64,000 nt of DNA from NCBI RefSeq assembly GCF_012933445.1, contig NZ_JABBNC010000001.1, positions 496,001-560,000 on the forward strand, read 5' to 3'. Positions 26,752 through 35,228 of the stretch are shown here, piece after piece. Under the pieces are notes generated by a model that had not been told where the DNA came from, ran no database searches, and saw only the letters and a program-made list of their open reading frames with translations. The DNA is from Actinoplanes sp. TBRC 11911. Its GTDB lineage: Bacteria; Actinomycetota; Actinomycetes; Mycobacteriales; Micromonosporaceae. A program made the translations under genes and the position numbers. Position 1 is the stretch's first letter. Every line of letters begins with the position of its first letter.

Positions 26752-28176
26752 CTAGGACGCCTCGGCGTACGCCGGCGATGAAGCTTCCTCCTCCTCGACG
26801 TGCTGGTGATGCCGAGGCACCAGAAAGGCCGCCACCGCCGCTCCCGCCGTTGCGATGCCGAGCGCCGTGAAGCCGTACGTGTAACCCTCCTCCGTAGGCA
26901 GGCCGCTAACCATGGTGTGCCCGCTGACGATGCTCGCCATCACCGCGGCGCCGATCGCCCCGCCAATGCTGCGGATGTTCGTGTTCATCCCGTTCGCCAC
27001 CCCGGTCTGGTGCGGCGGCACCGCCGAAACGATCACATTGGACATGGTGGCGAAGGCCGCCCCGAACCGCACCCCGAGCACAGCCATCGCGAGCAGGATC
27101 TCCCACTCGCGGTCGTGCGCCGCGACGAGGATCACGAACGACACCAGCGCGATGATCGTGGCGCCGGCCAGGATCCACTTGGCGCCGAGCCGGTGCACGA
27201 GGCGGGGCGTGGACACCCCGGACAGGAACATGGTCACGCTCATCGGCAGCATCAGCAGGCCGGCCTTGGTGATGCTCGCCCCGAACCCGTAGCCGGCCGC
27301 CGACGGGGTCTGCAGAAACGCCGGCAGGAAGCCGATCAGGCCGTACATGGACGCCCCGAACAGCATCGACACCAGGTTGGTCGTCCACACCCCGGGCAGG
27401 CGCATCATGCGCATGTCGATGAGCGGGTTCGCCACCTTCGCCTCGACCACGATCCAGACGATCAGAAGAACAAGGGCGGCAAAGAGCATTCCCAGTACGC
27501 GTGTGGAGGTCCACCCCCACGTGGACGCCTCGCTCAGCGGCACGAGCAGCAGGACCAGCCACGCCCCGAGCAGCACCGAGGCGAGCCAGCTGAACTGACC
27601 CGCGCTGCGCGTCGGCGACGGCGGGATCACGAAATACGCCGTGACGGCCGCGATGATCACCAGGATCATGGGCATCCAGAACAGCGCCCGGTAGTTCACG
27701 GCGTCGACGACCGGACCGGCCAGCACCGCGCCGAGACCGAGGCCGACCGCCAGCAGCGAGGCGAGGACGCCGACCACGCCGGCGACCCGGTCGCGGGGCA
27801 TCTCGTCACGGACGATGCCGAAGGCCAGCGGGAAGATGCCGCCGCCGAACCCCTGGATGACCCGGCCCACGAGCATCACGCCGATGTTGGGGGCGACCGC
27901 CGACACCGCCAGTCCGACGGCCAGCACGATCAACGAGACGAACAGGACCTTGTCCTTGCCGATCCGGTCACCGAGCCGGCCCAGGATGGGCGTGACGATC
28001 GAGGCGGACAGCAGGTACGCGGTGATGATCCAGGTGACCGTGCTCTGCGAGGTGTGCAGTTCGCGCTGGATCTCCGGCAGCACCGGCGAGACGAGCGACT
28101 GGATGATCGAGAACGAGAAGGCGCTGAGGATCAGCACCGGAAATATCAGGCGCGCGGCCCTACCGCTTCCCGACAT
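26752..28176 (-). CDS. MFS drug exporter, DHA2 (14-helix) family
   Basis: A 474-residue transporter. Motif A-like LGRLGDRIGKDKV follows helix 2, and motif C-like GLGAVLAGPVVDA lies in helix 5, marking proton-driven drug antiporters; about 14 hydrophobic segments fit the DHA2 family. A His/Glu-rich tail (HHQHVEEEEAS) ends the protein. ATG 28176 is chosen from the family start (SGRAARLIFPVLILSAF). It is divergent from a TetR gene, the usual drug-responsive repressor/exporter pair. Confidence 0.88.
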   Translation of the reverse strand: MSGSGRAARLIFPVLILSAFSFSIIQSLVSPVLPEIQRELHTSQSTVTWIITAYLLSASIVTPILGRLGDRIGKDKVLFVSLIVLAVGLAVSAVAPNIGVMLVGRVIQGFGGGIFPLAFGIVRDEMPRDRVAGVVGVLASLLAVGLGLGAVLAGPVVDAVNYRALFWMPMILVIIAAVTAYFVIPPSPTRSAGQFSWLASVLLGAWLVLLLVPLSEASTWGWTSTRVLGMLFAALVLLIVWIVVEAKVANPLIDMRMMRLPGVWTTNLVSMLFGASMYGLIGFLPAFLQTPSAAGYGFGASITKAGLLMLPMSVTMFLSGVSTPRLVHRLGAKWILAGATIIALVSFVILVAAHDREWEILLAMAVLGVRFGAAFATMSNVIVSAVPPHQTGVANGMNTNIRSIGGAIGAAVMASIVSGHTMVSGLPTEEGYTYGFTALGIATAGAAVAAFLVPRHHQHVEEEEASSPAYAEAS

Positions 28177-28261
28177 GGATGCCCCGACTCGGAAGATGTG
28201 TTTCCAAAGACATGATGCGAGACTATCCATTAGAAGCCTCTCTAGCCAATAGTGAGACTTC

Positions 28262-28286
28262 ACCTGTGAGGTAAGGTACAAACCTT
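28262..28286. promoter_or_regulatory. Candidate TetR operator in the MFS/tetR divergent gap
   Basis: Two overlapping dyads, ACCT-gtg-AGGT (28262-28272) and AAGGT-acaa-ACCTT (28273-28286), abut the GTG start of the TetR gene. The position fits autoregulation and control of the exporter. Confidence 0.55.
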
Positions 28287-28952
28287 GTGACCAGCAGTTA
28301 TCACTCCCCACGGCGCGCCGACGCGGCGCGGGCCACCCGCGCTGCGATCTTGGCCAGCGCCCGCGCGATGTTCCTGGAGCGCGGCTACGCCGACGTCCCG
28401 GTGAGTGACATCGCCAAGGGCGCCCGCGTCGCCATCCAGACGGTGTATGTCAGCGTCGGCAGCAAGGCCGCGATCCTGGCGGCGCTGCTGCAGCCGGCCA
28501 TCGGCAGCCCGATCCTCGACGAGACCCTCACCGCCGTCGCCGCCACGAACGATCCCGGCGAGGTCATCGACCGCACCGCGGACGGCACCCGCCGGGCCAA
28601 CGAGCTGCACTGGGACATGCTGTACGGGCTGTTCCGCCACGCGCCCGCCGAACCCGCGGCCCGGCAGGTCCACCACGACGCGGTAACCGCCTACCTGGCC
28701 GCGCTGCGAACCGTCGTCGACCGCCTGACCGACCTGACCGCCCTCGCCCCCGGCCTGACCCCGGAGCGCGCGCTGGACCTGCTGTGGTTCCACCTCGGCC
28801 AGTCGGCCTGGTTCACCCTGGTCGGCGACCGCGGCTGGAGCTTCGACGAGGCGCAACCGTGGCTGGCCGGCGCGGCCCGCCACGCCCTGCTGGACCCGGC
28901 GCCGATTCAGCGGGTCCGCCGTCGCGACGGCGGTTCGCCGCGCACCGGCTGA
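28287..28952 (+). CDS. TetR-family transcriptional regulator
   Basis: A 221-residue repressor. The N-terminal helix-turn-helix (AAILASARAMFLERGYADV ... IAKGARVAIQTVYVSVGSK) is typical, and the C-terminal ligand domain is variable. There is no ribosome binding site before GTG 28287, so the message may be leaderless and its 5' end would overlap the operator-like dyads. It probably represses the divergent DHA2 exporter. Its last 46 bp overlap, tail to tail, the end of the ribosome protection gene. Confidence 0.88.
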   Translation: MTSSYHSPRRADAARATRAAILASARAMFLERGYADVPVSDIAKGARVAIQTVYVSVGSKAAILAALLQPAIGSPILDETLTAVAATNDPGEVIDRTADGTRRANELHWDMLYGLFRHAPAEPAARQVHHDAVTAYLAALRTVVDRLTDLTALAPGLTPERALDLLWFHLGQSAWFTLVGDRGWSFDEAQPWLAGAARHALLDPAPIQRVRRRDGGSPRTG

Positions 28953-30826
28953 TACCCCGCGAACGCCGACTCGAGCACCCCGTCGCCGTTCGTCACGGGC
29001 GGCAGCGCCCGTTGCACCCCGGGCAGCCGGTCGGCCGGCAGATCGGCCTCGACGCTGACGCTTCCGTCGTGCACCGACTGCCCGTGAATCACCGCGCCGT
29101 GCCGGGCGAGCATCCCCAGGACGCTTCCCAGACTCGTCGCCGGCGCGTCGATCCGCGCCCGGGACATCGGCTCGCACACGCGGGTGCCGGCCTGCCGCAA
29201 CGCCCGCATCAGCACCAGCGGCGTCAGCTTGCGGAAGTCGGCGGCGGTCGCGAGGGGCCCGCGCCGCGACGGCGGCCCGTCCGCGATGCTGTAGTTGCTG
29301 CTGATCATGGTGACCAGGCAGTCGTTCACCTGCCAGCCGTACAGCCCCTCGCCGAGCGCGGCCCGCACGTACTCCTGCATCGCCGCCGCGAACTCGTCCA
29401 CGTTGCGGTAGACGTACAGCGGCACCGACTGGTAATCGACGTCGAGACGGAACGCGAAACCCGAGGCCGGTTCGACGCGCAGACCGATCGCGGCGTGGAA
29501 CGGGTTGGTCGGGCTGTTCAGGATCTCCTCCGCCGCACCGACGCCGACCGGCCGCTCGATGTAGAGCGGGCTGGTCTCGCGGAACGTCACCGCGATGCCG
29601 TAGTCGGCGGCGAGCGTCGCCTGGATGACCTCCTTCTGGACCTCCCCGTAGAGCGACACGGACAGCTCACCGGACGGTTCGGAGCGGATGTTGATGAGTG
29701 GGTCCTGCTCGACGAGCTGCGCCAGCGCGGCCCGCAGCGCGACGTGCTGGTCGTGCCGGTCGGGAGTGATGCGGGCTTCGAGCGTCGGCGGCGCGAAGTG
29801 GTGCGGTGCCGCGTCTTGCGCCGAGGAGCCGATCGCCTCGCCGACCCGGACGTGCGCGAGTCCGGACAGCTTGCCGATGTCCCCCGCTCGAACGGTGCTC
29901 CGGCGCACCCACGCGCCGCGCTCGAAGACGCTGATCCCGGTGACCTTGTCGGCGTCGTCGCGCACCCGATCGCGTACCTGCAAAGCGCCCGAGAACATCC
30001 GTACGTAAGCAATCTTTTCGCCGGCGGCACCTCGCTCGATCTTGAAGATGCGGCCGGCACCCGGCCCGTGATCGTCCGGTTCGGCCACCGGCAGCAGGCT
30101 GACCAGCCCGTCCATCAACTCGGCGGTGCCCACGCCGGTCATCGCCGAGCCGGCATAGACGGGGCACACGAGCGACTTCGCCGTCTGCTCGGCCAGCGCC
30201 GCCCACAGCCGGTCCGGGGTCACCCGTGCGGAGTCGGCCACGTACGCCGCGAAGAGCGCCTCGTCATCGTCGGCGAGCGCGTCGATCAGCCCGTCCGGCG
30301 CGGCCTTGGCGACGGCAGCCGCGCGCGTCCCGGCGGCGCTTGCTTCAGTCAACGGCACCGCCCGTACGCCTAAACGCCGTTGAATTTCGCGCAGCACCGC
30401 CGCCACGTCGGCACCACCGCGGTCGATCTTGTTGATGAACATCACCGTCGGCACGCGCAGCCGCCGCAGCGCCCGCATGAGCACCCGGGTCTGCGGCTGC
30501 ACGCCTTCCACCGCGGAGACCACCAGCACCGCGCCGTCGAGCACGCCGAGCACCCGGTCCACCTCCGCGATGAAGTCGGGGTGCCCGGGCGTGTCGATGA
30601 TGTTGACCGACACGTCGCCGATGACCAGCGAGGCGACCGCCGAGCGGATGGTGATGCCGCGCCGGCGTTCCAGATCGAGCGAATCGGTCAGCGTCGTCCC
30701 GTCGTCGACGCGCCCGATCGCGCCGATGGCGCCCGCCTCGTACAGCAGGCGTTCGGTCAGTGTCGTCTTACCGGCGTCGACGTGCGCCAGAATGCCGAGA
30801 TTGAGTGTGCGCGACAACAGCCACAT
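28907..30826 (-). CDS. OtrA/TetM-like ribosomal protection GTPase
   Basis: A 639-residue translation GTPase related to EF-G and to tetracycline ribosomal protection proteins, closest in pattern to actinobacterial OtrA. G1 is AHVDAGKTT, G3 DTPGH, G4 NKID; domains II-V follow, ending in a typical EF-G-like fold (MSRARIDAP ... HGQSVHDGSVSVEADLP). Such proteins bind the ribosome and release tetracycline; a related self-protection or housekeeping role is possible. The start at ATG 30826 follows family alignment. It has no usable Shine-Dalgarno of its own, but a small upstream open frame with a good one overlaps it. Confidence 0.85.
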   Translation of the reverse strand: MWLLSRTLNLGILAHVDAGKTTLTERLLYEAGAIGAIGRVDDGTTLTDSLDLERRRGITIRSAVASLVIGDVSVNIIDTPGHPDFIAEVDRVLGVLDGAVLVVSAVEGVQPQTRVLMRALRRLRVPTVMFINKIDRGGADVAAVLREIQRRLGVRAVPLTEASAAGTRAAAVAKAAPDGLIDALADDDEALFAAYVADSARVTPDRLWAALAEQTAKSLVCPVYAGSAMTGVGTAELMDGLVSLLPVAEPDDHGPGAGRIFKIERGAAGEKIAYVRMFSGALQVRDRVRDDADKVTGISVFERGAWVRRSTVRAGDIGKLSGLAHVRVGEAIGSSAQDAAPHHFAPPTLEARITPDRHDQHVALRAALAQLVEQDPLINIRSEPSGELSVSLYGEVQKEVIQATLAADYGIAVTFRETSPLYIERPVGVGAAEEILNSPTNPFHAAIGLRVEPASGFAFRLDVDYQSVPLYVYRNVDEFAAAMQEYVRAALGEGLYGWQVNDCLVTMISSNYSIADGPPSRRGPLATAADFRKLTPLVLMRALRQAGTRVCEPMSRARIDAPATSLGSVLGMLARHGAVIHGQSVHDGSVSVEADLPADRLPGVQRALPPVTNGDGVLESAFAGYQPVRGEPPSRRRTR

Positions 30827-30875
30827 CCTTCGAACCAAGGGACAGGTTTTCGAGAGACATGACGGCTGGACGCAT
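30768..30875 (-). other. Possible leader ORF overlapping the start of the ribosome protection gene
   Basis: A 35-codon open frame starts at ATG 30875, 6 nt after GAGGAG, and runs +1 relative to the OtrA-like gene, ending inside it. The first residues are MRPAVMSLENLSLG. Leader peptides control several ribosomal protection genes; here it could couple or attenuate translation. It might also be a chance open frame. Confidence 0.35.
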
Positions 30876-30973
30876 GCGGACTCCTCGGGTTCGGCAGCAG
30901 TTCCGGTCAGCTAAGCACGCGGCCCGGCGGCGGGCGACCGATTTCCGAACCGCATGACCCAGTCTCGGCGGCC

Positions 30974-30987
30974 TAGGTATACCTAGA
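30974..30987. promoter_or_regulatory. Perfect 14-bp palindrome CTAGGTATACCTAG
   Basis: It lies in the divergent gap between the OtrA-like gene and the small ORF/LuxR unit. It is A+T-rich compared with its surroundings, as expected for an operator. No cognate regulator can be named. Confidence 0.4.
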
Positions 30988-31117
30988 CCCGTCCACGACC
31001 CGCCTAAACCCTTCTGACCAGCGAATATAGGTAATCGCTGCCGATGTGACAGCTCCCTCGCCGACCGAAGATTGACTCATCGAACGGAACGCGAAACGGA
31101 AAGCAGGGAGACAGGCC

Positions 31118-31303
31118 ATGTCGATGTACCCGGACCTCATGCTCGCCATCGCCTACGACCGCCACCGCGAGATGATCGCCGACGGTCAGCGGGAGCGGCT
31201 GCTCGCCAGCGCCCGGCGAGCCCGCAAAGCCCGTCGGGTTCGCGGGCAGCCCACCGGTACCCTGGCGGCGTGCGAACCCTCCGCGGTGGTGCCAGCCCGA
31301 TGA
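31118..31303 (+). CDS. Small basic protein coupled to a LuxR-family gene
   Basis: A 61-residue protein starting MSMYPDLMLAIAYDRHREMIA, with a helical, arginine-rich middle (LLASARRARKARRVRG). A good GGGAG site precedes the ATG. Similar short basic ORFs of unknown function are common in actinobacteria. Its stop overlaps the LAL regulator start (ATGA), so the two are probably translated together. Confidence 0.55.
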   Translation: MSMYPDLMLAIAYDRHREMIADGQRERLLASARRARKARRVRGQPTGTLAACEPSAVVPAR

Positions 31304-34005
31304 TGATCGGGCGAGACAGCGAGCTGCGCCGATTGGCGCGGCTCGCTTCGGCACGTGAGCCGGCGGTCGCGATCATCGCGGGCGAGCCCGGGATCGGGAA
31401 GACCAGGCTGGTGCACGAGCTGCTGCGGGCCGTCCCGGCGGGCACGGTGGTGCTGGTCGGCCAGGCCGAGCCGGGTTCGCTGTCCCGCCCGTACGAGGTG
31501 CTGCTGGACGCGATCGACGGCCGCCCCGGGGTCGACGAGGAGCAGCTGGCGGCGCTCGCGGACGCGCGGCGCAGCCCGGTCGAGCGGCTGCACACCGGGC
31601 TCACCCTGCTGGCCGACCTGATCGGCGACTCCCCCGCGGTCATCGTCTTCGAGGATCTCCATTGGGCCGACTCGGAGAGCGCGGCGCTGTTCGAGCGGAT
31701 CGCCGACCAGAGCGGGCCGCGGCTGCTCATCGGCACGTACCGGCCGGACGAGGTGACGCTGCGCCAGCCGGTGGCCGGCCTGCTGGCCCGGATGGAGCGC
31801 CGGCACGCCGTCACCCATGTCCACCTTGATCGCCTGACCCCGGCGCAGACCGCGGCGTTGCTCGCGGCGGCCACCGGCGCCCCGGCTCCGCTGCGCGCCG
31901 CAACCGCTCTGCACCAGCGCACCGGCGGCAACCCGTTCTTCCTGGAGGAGCTGCTCCGCGCGCTGCCCGGCCACGACCTGGAGGCGCTGGTCGACCAGCC
32001 GCTGCCGTGGAGCCTCGCGGACGTGTTGCGCCGCCAGGTCGACGACCTCGACCCGGTCAGCCACCGCATTCTCGAGGCCGCCACGGTGCTCGGCCACCGC
32101 ATCCCGTTCGACCTGCTCGCCGACGTCACCGACGCCCGCGAGGAGGAGCTCATCGCGGTGCTGCGCGACCTGGTCACCCGGGGTGTGCTGGTCGAGTCCG
32201 GCGAGGACGAGTTCGCGTTCCGGCACGCGCTGGTCCGCGAGGCGATCGCCGGTCAGATGCTGGGCCGCCAGCGCCGCCGGCTGCACGAGGCGGCACTGGA
32301 GGTGCTGCTGCGCGCCGGCGCCTCCGACCCGGCCATGGTGGCGCACCACGCACGCGGCGCCGGCCGGTACGACGACATGATCGCCGCGGCGCGCAGCGGC
32401 ACCGCGCTCTACCTCTCCATCGGCTCGCCGTACCAGGCGTTGCAGCTGGCCGAGATGGGCCTCGACGAGATGCCCGACGACCCCGGCCTGCTGGGCGCCG
32501 CGGCCCGGGCGGCGTGGCTGGTCGGCCTGCTGGACGACGCGCTGCGCTACGGCCGCCGGTGGCGCGACCTCGCCGGCAGCGCGACCGACCGGGCCGAGGC
32601 GCTGTACCTGCTGGTCCGCATCGCGTGGGAGTCCCGGCTCACCGACGAGATGCGCGAGCTGACGCACCACATCGAGACCCTGATCGCGGAGCTGCCGCCG
32701 GGTGCCGCCCAGGCGCGGGCGATGACCGCGATCGCGCAGTCCACCTCGCTGCGCGACGAGTTCGATGCGGCGCTGCTCTGGTCCGATCGCGCGATCGCGC
32801 TGGCGGACGAGTTCGATCTGCCGGTCGTCCGGCTCGCCGCGCTGCTGGAAAAGGGCTTGGTGCTGCTGGAACGGCCGCAGACCGTCGCCGAGGGCCGGGA
32901 CATCCTGTCCGCGCTCATCGACGACGCCGAGAAGGCGGGCGAGTGGGTGCTGGCCGCTCGCGCATTGCAGAACCTGGTGCAGGGCGAGCCGCCCGCCTCG
33001 CCGATCGAGCACGCCGAGATCCTGGAACGGATGCGGATCGACGCCGAGCGCGCCGGTTTCGAGTCGCTCGCGGCGGCCAGCTATTTCCAGGGCCGGGCCC
33101 GGCTGGCGATGCGGGCCGGCGACCTGCGGGCCGCGATCGGGGCGCTGGAGGCGGGCCGCGAGCAGGACATCAGCTACCGGCGACCGGGCCGCTGGGCCGA
33201 CTATCACGGGGTCTTCTTAGCGGGCCTCTACCTGGAGGCCGGCGAGCTGGACCGGGTCGAGGAGCTCATCGGCGACCTGGCGGCACTGCCCGACAACCCG
33301 CCGACCACGATCCCCGGCCTCGCGTTCCACCTCGCCTGCCGCCGCGGCGACCTGCCCCGCGCCGAGTCGACCCTGGACGAGCTCATCGCGGCCCTGGACG
33401 AGCAGACCTGGCGCGCGGGCGAACAGGCGCACGACCTGATCTCCGCCGCGCTGGAGGTCGGCCTGCCGATGCCGCGGCTCGACCAGATGGCCGTCGCGCT
33501 GCTCGACGCCGACGTCTGGGACGCCTTCCGCACCCTCGTCGACGCCCAGCTGGCGGAGGCGCGCGGCCGGCACGCCGAGGCCCTGGCCGGCTATCTGTCC
33601 ATCATCGAGGCACACGTTCTCAACCCCCCAACCCGGGGCACCGTACGCGTCGGCGCCGCCCGCTGCCTGCTCGCCGCGGATCGCCGCGCGGAAGCCACCG
33701 TGCACGTCGAGGCGGCCGCGTCCCTGCTGGCCGAGTGGGAGGGCTGGCGGGTGGCCCAGCTGGCCCAGGTCCGCGCCCGATTAGGGATGGCCCCACTCGA
33801 CGCGCCGGACGCGGTCACCGGCCCGGCCGCGCTGACGCCGCGCGAGCGCGAGGTGGCGTTGCTGATCAGCGACGGGCTGACCAACACCGAGCTGGCCCGG
33901 CGCCTTTACATCTCCCCGAAGACCGCCGCCGTGCACGTCTCGAACATCCTGCGCAAGTTGGGCGTCTCGTCGAGGACCGAGGTCGGCGACCTACTAGGTT
34001 CATAG
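31300..34005 (+). CDS. LAL-type LuxR-family transcriptional regulator with AAA ATPase domain
   Basis: A 901-residue regulator of the MalT/LAL class. Walker A GEPGIGKT is at about 28-35, Walker B is VIVFEDLHWAD, and a long TPR-like helical region follows. The C-terminal LuxR helix-turn-helix is LTPREREVALLISDGLTNTE ... TAAVHVSNILRKLGV. Such proteins activate genes in response to small ligands and ATP. ATG 31300 overlaps the small upstream gene; GTG 31270 is an alternative. The acetyltransferase gene follows after 2 bp. Confidence 0.9.
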   Translation: MMIGRDSELRRLARLASAREPAVAIIAGEPGIGKTRLVHELLRAVPAGTVVLVGQAEPGSLSRPYEVLLDAIDGRPGVDEEQLAALADARRSPVERLHTGLTLLADLIGDSPAVIVFEDLHWADSESAALFERIADQSGPRLLIGTYRPDEVTLRQPVAGLLARMERRHAVTHVHLDRLTPAQTAALLAAATGAPAPLRAATALHQRTGGNPFFLEELLRALPGHDLEALVDQPLPWSLADVLRRQVDDLDPVSHRILEAATVLGHRIPFDLLADVTDAREEELIAVLRDLVTRGVLVESGEDEFAFRHALVREAIAGQMLGRQRRRLHEAALEVLLRAGASDPAMVAHHARGAGRYDDMIAAARSGTALYLSIGSPYQALQLAEMGLDEMPDDPGLLGAAARAAWLVGLLDDALRYGRRWRDLAGSATDRAEALYLLVRIAWESRLTDEMRELTHHIETLIAELPPGAAQARAMTAIAQSTSLRDEFDAALLWSDRAIALADEFDLPVVRLAALLEKGLVLLERPQTVAEGRDILSALIDDAEKAGEWVLAARALQNLVQGEPPASPIEHAEILERMRIDAERAGFESLAAASYFQGRARLAMRAGDLRAAIGALEAGREQDISYRRPGRWADYHGVFLAGLYLEAGELDRVEELIGDLAALPDNPPTTIPGLAFHLACRRGDLPRAESTLDELIAALDEQTWRAGEQAHDLISAALEVGLPMPRLDQMAVALLDADVWDAFRTLVDAQLAEARGRHAEALAGYLSIIEAHVLNPPTRGTVRVGAARCLLAADRRAEATVHVEAAASLLAEWEGWRVAQLAQVRARLGMAPLDAPDAVTGPAALTPREREVALLISDGLTNTELARRLYISPKTAAVHVSNILRKLGVSSRTEVGDLLGS

Positions 34006-34007
34006 CC

Positions 34008-34583
34008 GTGGTCTCGGAAACCGACGGTCGATCCATGCGGGAGCGGATGCTCGCGGGCGACCTCTACATCGCGGACGATCCGGAGCTCGCCGCGCAGAGC
34101 CTGCGGGCGATGGACCTGACGGACGCGTTCAACGCCACGTCGGCCCGCGACCCGGAGCAGCGCCGCCGGCTGCTGACCGAGTTGCTCGGCGAGGTGGGCG
34201 AGGGCGTGGAGATCCGGCCGCCGCTGCGGGTCGACTACGGCAGTCACATCCGGATCGGTGCGGGGACGTTCGCCAATTTCGGGCTGATCGCGCTGGATGT
34301 CGCGCCGATCTCGATCGGCGCCGACGTGCAGATCGGCACGAACGTCCAGTTGCTGACGCCGACCCACCCGATCGATCCGGGGCTGCGGCGCGCCAAGTGG
34401 GAGGCGGCCGAGCCGATCGTCATCGGCGACAACGTGTGGCTGGGCAGCGGCGCGATCGTGCTGCCGGGGGTGACGATCGGGGAGAACACCGTGGTGGGCG
34501 CGGGGGCGGTGGTCACCCGTGATCTGCCGGCGAACGTGGTCGCGGTGGGCAACCCGGCCCGGGTGGTGCGGAGCATCGACTGA
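34008..34583 (+). CDS. Maltose/galactoside O-acetyltransferase family protein
   Basis: A 191-residue left-handed beta-helix acetyltransferase. The N-terminal MRERMLAGDLYIADDPEL matches the family's helical cap. Hexapeptide repeats (IRIGAGTFANFG, ISIGADVQIGTNV, IVIGDNVWLGSGAIVLPGV, VVGAGAVVTRDLP) and the catalytic-His loop LLTPTHPIDP are present. It transfers acetyl from acetyl-CoA to a sugar hydroxyl. GTG 34008 is used; ATG 34035 is also possible. It is only 2 bp from the LuxR gene. Confidence 0.88.
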   Translation: MVSETDGRSMRERMLAGDLYIADDPELAAQSLRAMDLTDAFNATSARDPEQRRRLLTELLGEVGEGVEIRPPLRVDYGSHIRIGAGTFANFGLIALDVAPISIGADVQIGTNVQLLTPTHPIDPGLRRAKWEAAEPIVIGDNVWLGSGAIVLPGVTIGENTVVGAGAVVTRDLPANVVAVGNPARVVRSID

Positions 34584-34593
34584 CGCCGGAGCG

Positions 34594-35175
34594 TCAGGTC
34601 CGGGTGTCGGACCGCAGGGCCGTGATGCGTTCGATGGCGGTGCGGACCAGGGCCGGGTCCTGCGGCTTGGTGTCGAGGGCACGGTGAATGGTCAGCCCCT
34701 CGATGAGCGCGTCGAGCATCTGCGCGGTGACCGGGTCGAAATGGCGTTCGAGCGCGGCGCGGCTGCGGGTCATCCACGCGTTGGTGATCACCCGGTACGC
34801 CGGCTCGCGCGAGGCCAGCGTGTACAGCTCGTGGGTGAGCACCAGGTCGCGCTGGCTGCCGAACACGTCGCGGGTGATGAGGTCGGCGACCGCCCGGCGG
34901 GCCGAGTCGACGTCCGTCGCGGCGGTCATGCGCTGCTCGAACTGGTCGCTGACGCCGCGCGCGAACCGGGTGAACGCCTCGACCAGCAGCTCGTCCATGC
35001 CGGCGAAGTGGTAGGTCATCGAGCCCAGCGGCACGCCCGCGGCGGCGGCGACCCGGCGGTGTGAGGCGCCGGCGACCCCGGACTCGGCGATCACGTCCAG
35101 GCAGGCGTCGATGATCCGGTCGCGGCGGCCGGGATCGTTGCGCCGGGTGCGGGCCGGTGCTGTGGAATACGGCAC
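34594..35175 (-). CDS. TetR-family transcriptional regulator
   Basis: A 193-residue repressor. The helix-turn-helix is IIDACLDVIAESGVAGASH ... VPLGSMTYHFAGMDEL. A GTG at 35175 sits 5 nt after GGAGG and is preferred; the upstream ATG 35187 lies inside the operator palindrome and has no ribosome binding site. It diverges from an MFS gene across a perfect inverted repeat, so it very likely represses both. Confidence 0.88.
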   Translation of the reverse strand: MPYSTAPARTRRNDPGRRDRIIDACLDVIAESGVAGASHRRVAAAAGVPLGSMTYHFAGMDELLVEAFTRFARGVSDQFEQRMTAATDVDSARRAVADLITRDVFGSQRDLVLTHELYTLASREPAYRVITNAWMTRSRAALERHFDPVTAQMLDALIEGLTIHRALDTKPQDPALVRTAIERITALRSDTRT

Positions 35176-35185
35176 AACTTCCTCC

Positions 35186-35228
35186 ATGCGTACGATCGTA
35201 CACTCCCTATGTGTACGATCGTACGCAT
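35186..35228. promoter_or_regulatory. Double TetR operator: 18-bp perfect inverted repeat
   Basis: Arms ATGCGTACGATCGTACAC (35186-35203) and its exact complement (35211-35228) flank a 7-bp spacer. Each arm holds a self-complementary TACGATCGTA box, so two repressor dimers could bind 23 bp apart. The right arm ends in the MFS start codon. Confidence 0.85.
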
